Positions 47,201 to 58,314 of a stretch of 64,000 nucleotides of DNA are shown piece after piece. The notes under the pieces are model-generated. The model worked only from the letters and a program-made list of their open reading frames with translations. It searched no databases and was not told where the DNA came from. Source of the DNA: Acipenser ruthenus. Taxonomy: Eukaryota; Chordata; Actinopteri; Acipenseriformes; Acipenseridae. The stretch is taken from NCBI RefSeq assembly GCF_902713425.1, contig NC_081211.1, positions 12,122,264 through 12,186,263 of the forward strand. The letters are read 5' to 3'. Positions within the stretch are counted from its first letter, which is position 1. Every line of letters begins with the position of its first letter. Both the position numbers and the translations under genes were made by a program.

Positions 47201-47272
47201 AGCAGAGTGGCGCAGCGGAAGCGTGCTGGGCCCATAACCCAGAGGTCGATGGATCGAAACCATCCTCTGCTA
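47201..47272 (+). tRNA. tRNA-iMet(CAT): Initiator tRNA-Met(CAT), unit 11, canonical
   Basis: Canonical sequence. Confidence 0.98.
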
Positions 47273-48309
47273 GCCTGTTTTTCTTCTGTTAGCAAAGTAG
47301 TTTTTCTAAAATATAAACTGAACTGATTTGCAAATTCAAAAAATAAATTCATTAACAAAATAGAAAATATTTCGACTAGATGTATGCTTTCAATTTCTTC
47401 AAAAAGTAGTCTCAAGCTCGTTGATTCAGTCGCTTTAAAATCCACCTCTATGTCCCGCTGCAGCAGCGCTGTGTGCTGTGGCTCGAGCTTGTTTGACGAG
47501 ACAGGCAATGCAAAAATGATAAAACTTGCTTTTGTATCACACGACAAACTTAACGTATGCTTTAACGGCTTGGCTGTCTCAAGTTAGTTTGTATTGTTAA
47601 TGTAACACCTCGTTTTTGCCCAGTCGTTGTATCACATGAATTGAGCTTGCTAGTTGGGGGTGACGGTCTGCCAATACAAGTTAAGACTATATTTGCAAGG
47701 ATCATTTCTAGAGTGAAACATGTTTTGAAGGGATTGGTCTCGGTATCCCCCAGGAGGAGCGGGAGTCTTTTCTTCTCAGCAACGAGCTGACAATGAGTGT
47801 TGTTTTTGGGCACCTGCTCGCTGCTACTGATGACCACTCCAATCTTCAGTCGGTGGATTGTTGAAGGAAGGGGACACATTCTGAGTGCGTATCTCATACT
47901 GGTAGAAACGCGGAAAAAAGAAACCATCAAGCCTAAAATTGTTCAGTTGTTTAAATCAATAAGCACATTTCAAATGGATCATTGCTAATGTTAAAACAAT
48001 TTAAGAACACTTTAAGCAGGGCTTGACTAATATAAAAATATAGGCATGTTATTTGCACTACGCAGGACTAGATTGAGCTTAAAAAAAGGCATTACATCTG
48101 AAAATAACTTGTGTTTACCCCCACTTACAAGGAAAGCGTCAAACTTTGTATTCGTCCTCGTAACAGTGTTAGAAAATGTAAACAGCAGTTGGAGAATGCC
48201 GAAGTCGATCATCCTAGCATGTTAAACGAGGGCATTTCTCATGTAAGCCACATCCAGTAATAGATCGTTTGTACTGTTCTCAATGGTCCGCATCCCAGCC
48301 TGAGACCAC

Positions 48310-48854
48310 GATCCAATTGTAAAACTTTACAATGCATTAGTAAGACCTTACCTAGAATATTGTGATCAGTTCTGATCACCTCTCTACAAAAAGGATATTG
48401 CTGCTCTAGAAAGAGTGCAAAGAAGAGCAACCAGAAATATCCCAGGTTTAAAAGGCATGTTGTATGCAGACAGGCTAAAAGAACTGAATCTATTCAGTCT
48501 TGAACAAAAAAGACTACGTGGCGATCTGATTCAGACATTCAACATCCTAAAAGGTAGAGACAATGTCGACCCAGGGGACTTCTTTTTTGACATGAAAAAA
48601 GAAACAAGGACCAGCGGTCACAAATGGAGATTACATAAAGGGGCATTCAAAACAGAAAATAGGCGGCACTTTTTTACACAGAGAATTGTGAGGGTCTGGA
48701 ACCAACTCCCCAGTAATGTTGAAGCTGACACCCTGGGATCCTTCAAGAAGCTGCTTGATGAGAGTCTGGGATCAATAAGCTACTAACTATCAAACGAGCA
48801 AGATGGGCTGAATGGCCTCCTCTCGTTTGGAAACTTTCTTATGTTCTTATGTTC
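48310..48854 (+). mobile_element. CR1/L2-like LINE remnant, unit 12
   Basis: Same remnant with the AGGCGGCAC and ACGTGGCG variants of unit 9. Confidence 0.85.
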
Positions 48855-49270
48855 CTCTATCCTATTGTGCTTGTTAAGACATAGCGTGAATCTTGAAAAC
48901 GTCTTGTTTGTTTAACAAAGCCAGCAGTCACTTTATTGATCACCCTGTGGATTAAACGCTATTGGAACACAGATGATTGTGTTGAAGATGTTAATAGACT
49001 TTCAATGTACGCGTTGTAGAGCTAAGCGTTTGTTGAGGCAGTTCAAGCGCTGCACATTCAGGCAGCCGGTTGCAGTCTTTACCTGTTTCCTAGATGTTTG
49101 CCATTTGGTCTTACTCTGGAAGGAGTAGAACAAAAGCTAAACCATTTGTTGAGAACCGCATTTGGGAGAAAACTTAAGTGTTTCAAAATATATTTGTAAA
49201 GTGCATTTGTCTATTAGGTTGTTTATGGTGTGACAAAAAGAATGCTATCTCGAAAACGCAGTCCTGTCAA

Positions 49271-49343
49271 GCCGAAATAGCTCAGTTGGGAGAGCGTTAG
49301 ACTGAAGATCTAAAGGTCCCTGGTTCGATCCCGGTTTTCGGCA
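49271..49343 (+). tRNA. tRNA-Phe(GAA): tRNA-Phe(GAA), unit 12, T-stem variant
   Basis: T-stem CCGGT variant, matching unit 9. Confidence 0.95.
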
Positions 49344-49478
49344 AGCACCAAGACATTTTGTTTTGTTTTATATTATTTTGAACTAAAAACAGAGCACATT
49401 TTTTTCTTCATTGTAATTGGAGGAAATAACAACGTACTAGTGCCATTTTCTAATGTGATTAAGAAATTCAAAAAGCAT

Positions 49479-49552
49479 CGTCCCTGGGTGGGCTTGAACC
49501 ACCAACCTTCCGGTTAACAGCCGAACGCGCTAACCGATTGTGCCACAGAGAC
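49479..49552 (-). tRNA. tRNA-Asn(GTT): tRNA-Asn(GTT), unit 12, D-stem variant
   Basis: Carries the unit 9 D-stem change (GCAC). Confidence 0.95.
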
Positions 49553-50099
49553 CAACCTGCTCGACCGCTAAAGCATACGGGAGTGATTAGCAAGGCGAGA
49601 TGCTGCAGAACCTGATCGAGGGAGCAGAACTCAGCCGAACCTGAAACCACAGCTAACAAGAAAGCAACACGGGGCAGGAAAGTCTATGTAATCCATTATG
49701 GCAGCACAACATACGTCATTTTGTTAGATAACACACTGGGGGTTCAACACAGCAGTGTGTGTAAATAGCTACAATGGAAACCAAATACTTACGGTTCAAA
49801 TGAGAATCTTCATCAGATTTTAAGAACACATTTGACATACTTTACACTGCAAAGGAGGAAGGCAGGCAATGCAAATGAGGCGTGATCCATTGCTAAAAAA
49901 ATACATTAAATCTCCCTTTGTGCTTCTCGGAAGACATACGACGGAGGGCGCACTTTTTCAGTTTGGGGAATGTTACAAATTAGCAGACTGTGCTTTAAAA
50001 TACATATAGGGCGGGCTTCTCTGTTACAAAGAATTGTCACACTTTGTATTTCTCTCCATGATCCATTGGGACAGAATACGTAGATACATTAAAACTATT

Positions 50100-50134
50100 T
50101 GGAGAATGCGGGCATCGATCCCGCTACTTCTCGC
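50100..50134 (-). pseudogene. tRNA-Ala 3' half, unit 12
   Basis: Same fragment. Confidence 0.85.
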
Positions 50135-50489
50135 TCCTTGTCTTGTGGCAGCGATTCTCATAGGCTACAATCGCTGCTTGATAAGAGCGATTCAGATTGT
50201 TCAATATTTTTTTTTTTTTTTATTGGCAATGTAGTTGCCATTTGCAAATTCAAAAATAAATTGAACAATCAAAAATGATAATACTTGCTTTTGTATCACA
50301 CAACAATCTTAAGGTATGCTTTAACAGCTAGGCTGTCTCAAGTTAGTTTGTATTGTTAATACCATACCTCTGTTTGATCGCTATACAATCAATATGTTGT
50401 GTAGGCTAAACTGTATAAATAAACGCCCGGAAACATTGAAATCCAAACACGTTAAAAGATGAAATAGTGTGGAATAGAAACAAAGAACT

Positions 50490-50561
50490 TGACCTCGACG
50501 TGATTTGAACACGTAACCTTCTGATCTGGAGTCAGAGGCGCTACCGTTGCGCCACGAAGTC
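50490..50561 (-). tRNA. tRNA-Trp(CCA): tRNA-Trp(CCA), unit 12
   Basis: Loop CTCCAGA and one G-T in the acceptor, unlike its sister unit 9. This local difference suggests conversion from a unit 10/13-like copy. Confidence 0.96.
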
Positions 50562-51184
50562 CTGGGAACTTTTGTCCTTGTTATGGAATGCTAGAGTGCA
50601 CAGCAAGCATGCCAAACGCATGGTAATGCCGACGCTCATACTAGGAAAACATTCAAGCGTCATGGGAAACAGCCGTCAATAGGTGTTCGTAGCCAGCAGG
50701 GCTATGAAGCTGTCGGAAGTGTGTTTGATTCTCAGCTTTAAAAGTAAAAAAAACATAAAACAATGCGATTTGCTTTTATAATGTTCATTAATTGAAACGT
50801 AGGCATAAACACAGTTGTACTGGCTGGGAATCGTTTCGGTTCAAATTCTTGGAAAGCAGCTATGCTGAGCAATATATCACCAACGGGGGAAAGCTGGCAG
50901 TACTGAGTGACACAGAAGAAGGATTCTCTCAGCGCGTCTCCTCTGAATGCGCACTGGCACAAAGAGGCTTTGCTCATCTAATGACGTGGCGGAATGCAAT
51001 AATGTATTGGGTTAATTTATCAACAAAAGAAACATAAATAAAAGTGTATGTAATTATTTGTGAATAAACTGTCTTGCTTATACGATGGGAGACCAGGACC
51101 TTACACCCGCAATTTAATGATCGGCCAACCCCAGAGAGACTTTGTCTTGACCAGGGATTAATATAATTTAAAAACATGCGGCAA

Positions 51185-51257
51185 TGGTTCCACAGCGGAT
51201 AGAACCCAGGGCTTTCTGCGTGTAAAGCAGATGTGATAATCACTACACTATGGAACC
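51185..51257 (-). tRNA. tRNA-Val(TAC): tRNA-Val(TAC), unit 12, extra changes
   Basis: Type B form with a second T-stem mismatch (CAGCGG on the plus strand) and changes at the variable loop and next to the anticodon stem. Probably inactive. Confidence 0.84.
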
Positions 51258-51778
51258 TAAGCAGGACGGTGTTGGTGCTCCTACATTATTGTCTACATGC
51301 ATCTCAAATAATTACAATGTCATTTATCAGACCCTTCAGCGTTGTCTTTAAAAATTAAACTTCCCAGACCGAACGCAGGCTAACATTAAATCAATGAATC
51401 TTAAATATTTTCTATAGCGCCCCATATGCGATTCACAAAATCTACTTAAAAACAAGACAATATCTCATTGTAAGCCTGGTCGAACAAAAGAAGTCTTCAG
51501 TGTAATTTTAAACAAAGAGTGCTTTCCACGATTTACGATGCTTTAGAGAGACGGAATATTGGAATTGGCAGCCGAAACTGGGGGATAAAACTGCCCGTGA
51601 TCAAAGTGGGCAGAAAAGCTGCATACTTTCCATAAGGTATTTTGGAGAAAAGAAAACGGATCTCTCTGATTTGCAACGTTTCTATGGTTCGGCCCGGCCA
51701 CTGCCGTGTGTCTGGTTAAAACGATGAGTTCAGTTTTTTTTTTTCTTCCGCTTGGTAATTCAGTCTTGAGGCAACTGT

Positions 51779-51850
51779 AGCAGAGTGGCGCAGCGGAAGC
51801 GTGCTGGGCCCATAACCCAGAGGTCGATGGATCGAAACCATCCTCTGCTA
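51779..51850 (+). tRNA. tRNA-iMet(CAT): Initiator tRNA-Met(CAT), unit 12, canonical
   Basis: Canonical sequence; its sister unit 9 has the D-stem wobble instead. Confidence 0.98.
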
Positions 51851-52887
51851 GCCTGTTTTTCTTCTGTTAGCAAAGTAGTTTTTCTAAAATATAAACTGAA
51901 CTGATTTGCAAATTCAAAAAATAAATTCATTAACAAAATAGAAAATATTTCGACTAGATGTATGCTTTCAATTTCTTCAAAAAGTAGTCTCAAGCTCGTT
52001 GATTCAGTCGCTTTAAAATCCACCTCTATGTCCCGCTGCAGCAGCGCTGTGTGCTGTGGCTCGAGCTTGTTTGACGAGACAGGCAATGCAAAAATGATAA
52101 AACTTGCTTTTGTATCACACGACAAACTTAACGTATGCTTTAACGGCTTGGCTGTCTCAAGTTAGTTTGTATTGTTAATGTAACACCTCGTTTTTGCCCA
52201 GTCGTTGTATCACATGAATTGAGCTTGCTAGTTGGGGGTGACGGTCTGCCAATACAAGTTAAGACTATATTTGCAAGGATCATTTCTAGAGTGAAACATG
52301 TTTTGAAGGGATTGGTCTCGGTATCCCCCAGGAGGAGCGGGAGTCTTTTCTTCTCAGCAACGAGCTGACAATGAGTGTTGTTTTTGGGCACCTGCTCGCT
52401 GCTACTGATGACCACTCCAATCTTCAGTCGGTGGATTGTTGAAGGAAGGGGACACATTCTGAGTGCGTATCTCATACTGGTAGAAACGCGGAAAAAAGAA
52501 ACCATCAAGCCTAAAATTGTTCAGTTGTTTAAATCAATAAGCACATTTCAAATGGATCATTGCTAATGTTAAAACAATTTAAGAACACTTTAAGTAGGGC
52601 TTGACTAATATAAAAATATAGGCATGTTATTTGCACTACGCAGGACTAGATTGAGCTTAAAAAAAGGCATTACATCTGAAAATAACTTGTGTTTACCCCC
52701 ACTTACAAGGAAAGCGTCAAACTTTGTATTCGTCCTCGTAACAGTGTTAGAAAATGTAAACAGCAGTTGGAGAATGCCGAAGTCGATCATCCTAGCATGT
52801 TAAACGAGGGCATTTCTCATGTAAGCCACATCCAGTAATAGATCGTTTGTACTGTTCTCAATGGTCCGCATCCCAGCCTGAGACCAC

Positions 52888-53432
52888 GATCCAATTGTAA
52901 AACTTTACAATGCATTAGTAAGACCTTACCTAGAATATTGTGATCAGTTCTGATCACCTCTCTACAAAAAGGATATTGCTGCTCTAGAAAGAGTGCAAAG
53001 AAGAGCAACCAGAAATATCCCAGGTTTAAAAGGCATGTTGTATGCAGACAGGCTAAAAGAACTGAATCTATTCAGTCTTGAACAAAAAAGACTACGCGGC
53101 GATCTGATTCAGACATTCAACATCCTAAAAGGTAGAGACAATGTCGACCCAGGGGACTTCTTTTTTGACATGAAAAAAGAAACAAGGACCAGCGGTCACA
53201 AATGGAGATTACATAAAGGGGCATTCAAAACAGAAAATAGGAGGCACTTTTTTACACAGAGAATTGTGAGGGTCTGGAACCAACTCCCCAGTAATGTTGA
53301 AGCTGACACCCTGGGATCCTTCAAGAAGCTGCTTGATGAGAGTCTGGGATCAATAAGCTACTAACTACCAAACGAGCAAGAAGGGCTGAATGGCCTCCTC
53401 TCGTTTGGAAACTTTCTTATGTTCTTATGTTC
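52888..53432 (+). mobile_element. CR1/L2-like LINE remnant, unit 13
   Basis: Same remnant. Confidence 0.85.
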
Positions 53433-53848
53433 CTCTATCCTATTGTGCTTGTTAAGACATAGCGTGAATCTTGAAAACGTCTTGTTTGTTTAACAAAGCC
53501 AGCAGTCACTTTATTGATCACCCTGTGGATTAAACGCTATTGGAACACAGATGATTGTGTTGAAGATGTTAATAGACTTTCAATGTACGCGTTGTAGAGC
53601 TAAGCGTTTGTTGAGGCAGTTCAAGCGCTGCACATTCAGGCAGCCGGTTGCAGTCTTTACCTGTTTCCTAGATGTTTGCCATTTGGTCTTACTCTGGAAG
53701 GAGTAGAAAAAAAGCTAAACCATTTGTTGAGAACCGCATTTGGGAGAAAACTTAAGTGTTTCAAAATGCATTTGTAAAGTGCATTTGTCTATTAGGTTGT
53801 TTATGGTGTGACAAAAAGAATGCTATCTCGAAAACGCAGTCCTGTCAA

Positions 53849-53921
53849 GCCGAAATAGCTCAGTTGGGAGAGCGTTAGACTGAAGATCTAAAGGTCCCTG
53901 GTTCGATCCCGGGTTTCGGCA
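53849..53921 (+). tRNA. tRNA-Phe(GAA): tRNA-Phe(GAA), unit 13
   Basis: Canonical gene. Its relative, unit 10, has lost this locus. Confidence 0.98.
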
Positions 53922-54056
53922 AGCACCAAGACATTTTGTTTTGTTTTATATTATTTTGAACTAAAAACAGAGCACATTTTTTTCTTCATTGTAATTGGAG
54001 GAAATAACAACGTACTAGTGCCATTTTCTAATGTGATTAAGAAATTCAAAAAGCAT

Positions 54057-54088
54057 CGTCCCTGGGTGGGCTTGAACCACCAACCTTC

Positions 54089-54124
<36 letters not shown>

Positions 54125-54130
54125 AGAGAC
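54057..54130 (-). tRNA. tRNA-Asn(GTT): tRNA-Asn(GTT), unit 13
   Basis: Canonical copy. Confidence 0.97.
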
Positions 54131-54677
54131 CAACCTGCTCGACCGCTAAAGCATACGGGAGTGATTAGCAAGGCGAGATGCTGCAGAACCTGATCGAGGG
54201 AGCAGAACTCAGCCGAACCTGAAACCACAGCTAACAAGAAAGCAACACGGGGCAGGAAAGTCTATGTAATCCATTATGGCAGCACAACATACGTCATTTT
54301 GTTAGATAACACACTGGGGGTCCAACACAGCAGTGTGTGTAAATAGCTACAATGGAAACCAAATACTTACGGTTCAAATGAGAATCTTCATCAGATTTTA
54401 AGAACACATTTGACATACTTTACACTGCAAAGGAGGAAGGCAGGCAATGCAAATGAGGCGTGATCCATTGCTAAAAAAATACATTAAATCTCCCTTTGTG
54501 CTTCTCGGAAGACATACGACGGAGGGCGCACTTTTTCAGTTTGGGGAATGTTACAAATTAGCAGACTGTGCTTTAAAATACATATAGGGCGGGCTTCTCT
54601 GTTACAAAGAATTGTCACACTTTGTATTTCTCTCCATGATCCATTGGGACAGAATACGTAGATACATTAAAACTATT

Positions 54678-54712
54678 TGGAGAATGCGGGCATCGATCCC
54701 GCTACTTCTCGC
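54678..54712 (-). pseudogene. tRNA-Ala 3' half, unit 13
   Basis: Same fragment; the downstream T-run is split by an A. Confidence 0.85.
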
Positions 54713-55067
54713 TCCTTGTCTTGTGGCAGCGATTCTCATAGGCTACAATCGCTGCTTGATAAGAGCGATTCAGATTGTTCAATTTTTTTATTTTTTTTTA
54801 TTGGCAATGTAGTTGCCATTTGCAAATTCAAAAATAAATTGAACAATCAAAAATGATAATACTTGCTTTTGTATCACACGACAATCTTAAGGTATGCTTT
54901 AACGGCTAGGCTGTCTCAAGTTAGTTTGTATTGTTAATACCATACCTCTGTTTGATCGCTATACAATCAATATGTTGTGTAGGCTAAACTGTATAAATAA
55001 ACTCCCGGAAACATTGAAATCCAAACACGTTAAAAGATGAAATAGTGTGGAATAGAAACAAAGAACT

Positions 55068-55139
55068 TGACCTCGACGTGATTTAAACACGTAACCTTCT
55101 GATCTGGAGTCAGAGGAGCTACCGTTGCGCCACGAAGTC
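55068..55139 (-). tRNA. tRNA-Trp(CCA): tRNA-Trp(CCA), unit 13, probably inactive
   Basis: The T-loop is TTTAAAT, so conserved C56 is T, and a D-stem base is changed (GCTC). Anticodon CCA remains. Loss of C56 affects both the tertiary fold and the B box. Confidence 0.88.
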
Positions 55140-55762
55140 CTGGGAATTTTTGTCCTTGTTATGGAATGCTAGAGTGCACAGCAAGCATGCCAAACGCATG
55201 GTAATGCCGACGCTCATACTAGGAAAACATTCAAGCGTCATGGGAAACAGCCGTCAATAGGTGTTCGTAGCCAGCAGGGCTATGAAGCTGTCGGAAGTGT
55301 GTTTGATTCTCAGCTTTAAAAGTAAAGAAAACATAAAACAATGCGATTTGCTTTTATAATGTTCATTAATTGAAACGTAGGCATAAACACAGTTGTACTG
55401 GCTGGGAATCGTTTCGGTTCAAATTCTTGGAAAGCAGCTATGCTGAGCAATATATCACCAACGGGGGAAAGCTGGCAGTACTGAGTGACACAGAAGAAGG
55501 ATTCTCTCAGCGCGTCTCCTCTGAATGCGCACTGGCACAAAGAGGCTTTGCTCATCTAATGACGTGGCGGAATGCAATAATGTATTGGGTTAATTTATCA
55601 ACAAAAGAAACATAAATAAAAGTGTATGTAATTATTTGTGAATAAACTGTCTTGCTTATACGATGGGAGACCAGGACCTTACACCCGCAATTTAATGATC
55701 GGCCAACCCCAGAGAGACTTTGTCTTGACCAGGGATTAATATAATTTAAAAACATGCGGCAA

Positions 55763-55835
55763 TGGTTCCACAGGGGATATAACCCAGGGCTTTCTGCGTG
55801 TAAAGCAGACGTGATAATCACTACACTATGGAACC
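55763..55835 (-). tRNA. tRNA-Val(TAC): tRNA-Val(TAC), unit 13, T-loop change
   Basis: The T-loop is TTATATC, losing conserved C56; the variable region is also changed. The anticodon is intact. Confidence 0.84.
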
Positions 55836-56355
55836 TAGGCAGGACTGTGTCGGTGCTCCTACATTATTGTCTACATGCATCTCAAATAATTACAATGTCA
55901 TTTATCAGACCCTTTGGCGTTGTCTTTAAAAATTAAACTTCCCAGACCGAACGCAGGCTAACATTAAATCAATGAATCTTAAATATTTTCTATAGCGCCC
56001 CATATGCGATTCACAAAATCTACTTAAAAACAAGACAATATCTCATTGTAAGCCTGGTCGAACAAAAGAAGTCTTCAGTGTAATTTTAAACAAAGAGTGC
56101 TTTCCACGATTTACGATGCTTTAGAGAGATGGAATATTGGAATTGGCAGCCGAAACTGGGGGATAAAACTGCCCGTGATCAAAGTGGGCAGAAAAGCTGC
56201 ATACTTTCCATAAGGTATTTTGGAGAAAAGAAAACGGATCTCTCTGATTTGCAACGTTTCTATGGTTCGGCCCGGCCACTGCCGTGTGTCTGGTTAAAAC
56301 GATGAGTTCAGTTTTTTTTTTCTTCCGCTTGGTAATTCAGTCTTGAGGCAACTGT

Positions 56356-56427
56356 AGCAGAGTGGCGCAGCGGAAGCGTGCTGGGCCCATAACCCAGAGG
56401 TCGATGGATTGAAACCATCCTCTGCTA
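56356..56427 (+). tRNA. tRNA-iMet(CAT): Initiator tRNA-Met(CAT), unit 13, C56 lost
   Basis: The T-loop is ATTGAAA instead of ATCGAAA. The changed base is the invariant C56 in the core of the B box, so transcription and folding may suffer. Confidence 0.93.
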
Positions 56428-56897
56428 GCCTGTTTTTCTTCTGTTAGCAAAGTAGTTTTTCTAAAATATAAACTGAACTGATTTGCAAATTCAAAAAATA
56501 AATTCATTAACAAAATAGAAAATATTTCGACTAGATGTATGCTTTCAATTTCTTCAAAAAGTAGTCTCAAGCTCGTTGATTCAGTCGCTTTAAAATCCAC
56601 CTCTATGTCCCGCTGCAGCAGCGCTGTGTGCTGTGGCTCGAGCTTGTTTGACGAGACAGGCAATGCAAAAATGATAAAACTTGCTTTTGTATCACACGAC
56701 AAACTTAACGTATGCTTTAATGGCTTGGCTGTCTCAAGTTAGTTTGTATTGTTAATGTAACACCTCGTTTTTGCCCAGTCGTTGTATCACATGAATTGAG
56801 CTTGCTAGTTGGGGGTGACGGTCTGCCAATACAAGTTAAGACTATATTTGCAAGGATCATTTCTAGAGTGAAACATGTTTTGAAGGGATTGGTCTCG

Positions 56898-57027
56898 GTA
56901 TCCCCCACGAGGAGCGGGAGTCTTTTCTTCTCAGCAACGAGCTGACAATGAGTGTTGTTTTTGGGCACCTGCTCGCTGCTACTGATGACCACTCCAATCT
57001 TCAGTCGGTGGATTGTTGAAGGAAGGG
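56898..57027. repeat. tRNA tandem unit 14, left part
   Basis: The first 130 bp of another unit, cut by the LTR element. The unit continues at 63971-64000 after the element, so the array extends beyond the window. Confidence 0.95.
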
Positions 57028-58235
57028 TGTAGCAATTCCCATGCTACATAATGTGGGTGTAAGTCTCACCCACCTGTCCCTTTAATTAGGGTCAGTAGCC
57101 TGGCCAGGTCAAAACTTCATTTCCCATAGTTCCTTGCAACCACCCTCTGTTCATCCTCTCTCCCCATTGGCTCATTCAGATTTCCACTCCTCCAATCTCA
57201 GAGCTCCTTAGTAGCCAGCAGTTGTATTAAAGCTGGCTAATCAGGCCTGAGAGAGACTCCCTTTCTCAGAGGAATCCATTAACCTACAGCATTTTCTCTA
57301 CTTAAATTTCAGTGAATCCATTACCATCCTTAGATAATTCCAGTGCATCCGTTCATTTTCTTTTGTCGCTGTGCTTTGTCTAAGCTGCTCTTTTTGTTTT
57401 CACTGTTACTTGTTTAAGTTTAGCTGTTTTTCTAGGTCTGTTTAGTGTTTGTTGTTTTATGTGTGACAGCCTCCATTTTTTCCTGATCCTCCTGATTTTT
57501 TCCAAACAACTGTTCACCATTCAACTCAACACTACTGGACAGTCTGAACAATTTCAACGTACTCAATGTTTTCAACCTTCTACAATCACCATCATTTTGG
57601 GACACTTTGCTGGACTGGCTTATTTGTGGGTGAGATCATTTCTTTTTTGTTTGGATTTTTTCTACTTTAATTTGATACTTTGTTTCCCGTATTTTTTCTG
57701 TTACTTTGTTATTTTGTTACTTTGTATGGATTTCAATTACCCTGCTGTTACTGGACTTGTTGGGCCTACCTGTCATTATCCCACCATTGCCACAGAGACT
57801 GTTAAATGTAATTGTTTCCACAAGTCACTGTTTTTTCATCTGTATCTATTTATTTATCCTTTGTCTATCTGTGTGGGTTGTGTTTGTGAGTGTGGGTTTA
57901 TTGGAGACCCTCCGGACACCATTCATTTTCTACTTTGTGAATCTGTTTAGCCTTCTGTTTGTCCCTATATCTGTACCAGCTTTATTCTTACCTGTTACCT
58001 GCAATTATTTGAATTACTTTCTTATCAATATTCATTTCATTCATTTGTTCATTTTTTCATTTGTTGACATTATTGTTCACAATAATAAACTGATTGTTCT
58101 TGAAATTGACACCTCTGACGTCCCTGCTTTTGCTGTCTGTCACTCTGACTTATTTAGCTATAGGAATAGGGCCAGTAGTCTCTCCTTAGGGAGGACAGTG
58201 CAACTGCTTCTCAGTTGTGCAGAGTGATCGTTACA
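57028..58235 (+). repeat. 5' LTR
   Basis: 1208 bp, starting TGTAGCAATT and ending GATCGTTACA. The left tip contains a 7-bp inverted repeat (TGTAGCA / TGCTACA). An AATAAA at 58084 may be the polyadenylation signal. Open frames inside it are T-rich and not convincing genes. Confidence 0.95.
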
Positions 58236-58239
58236 GAAT

Positions 58240-58257
58240 TGGTGGCCCGTACGGGGA
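58240..58257 (+). other. Primer-binding region of the LTR element
   Basis: TGGTGGCCCGTACGGGGA starts 4 bases after the 5' LTR; an opening TGG is typical of priming by a tRNA 3' CCA end. I cannot name the tRNA, and it does not match the Phe, Asn, Trp, Val or Met genes of this array. Confidence 0.7.
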
Positions 58258-58314
58258 CCCTTTGTGTCATTAAATTCATTTCTAAATTCATCAGTTTAAA
58301 TTGTTGGGAACTTA

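Larger units (their letters stand above)
43167..47742. repeat. tRNA tandem unit 11 (type B)
   Basis: 4576 bp and the closest relative of unit 8. All tRNA loci are present. Confidence 0.97.
47743..52320. repeat. tRNA tandem unit 12 (type B)
   Basis: 4578 bp and the closest relative of unit 9, except around the Trp-type gene, where it matches units 10 and 13 (GATCTGGAGTC rather than GATTTGGAGTC). Confidence 0.97.
52321..56897. repeat. tRNA tandem unit 13 (type B)
   Basis: 4577 bp and related to unit 10, but it keeps tRNA-Phe. Its Trp-type, Val and iMet genes carry extra changes at conserved positions, so the unit may be decaying. Confidence 0.97.

Noticed and set aside
1-56897. CRISPR-like or bacterial repeat system
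   Set aside because: The repeats are 4.5 kb with eukaryotic tRNA genes and a LINE; there are no short spaced direct repeats and no cas-like genes.
57459-58227. Open frames of 163 and 173 codons inside the 5' LTR, repeated in the 3' LTR
   Set aside because: They are T-rich and low in complexity, overlap each other in different frames, and lie within LTR promoter/R-U5 sequence, so they are not convincing genes.
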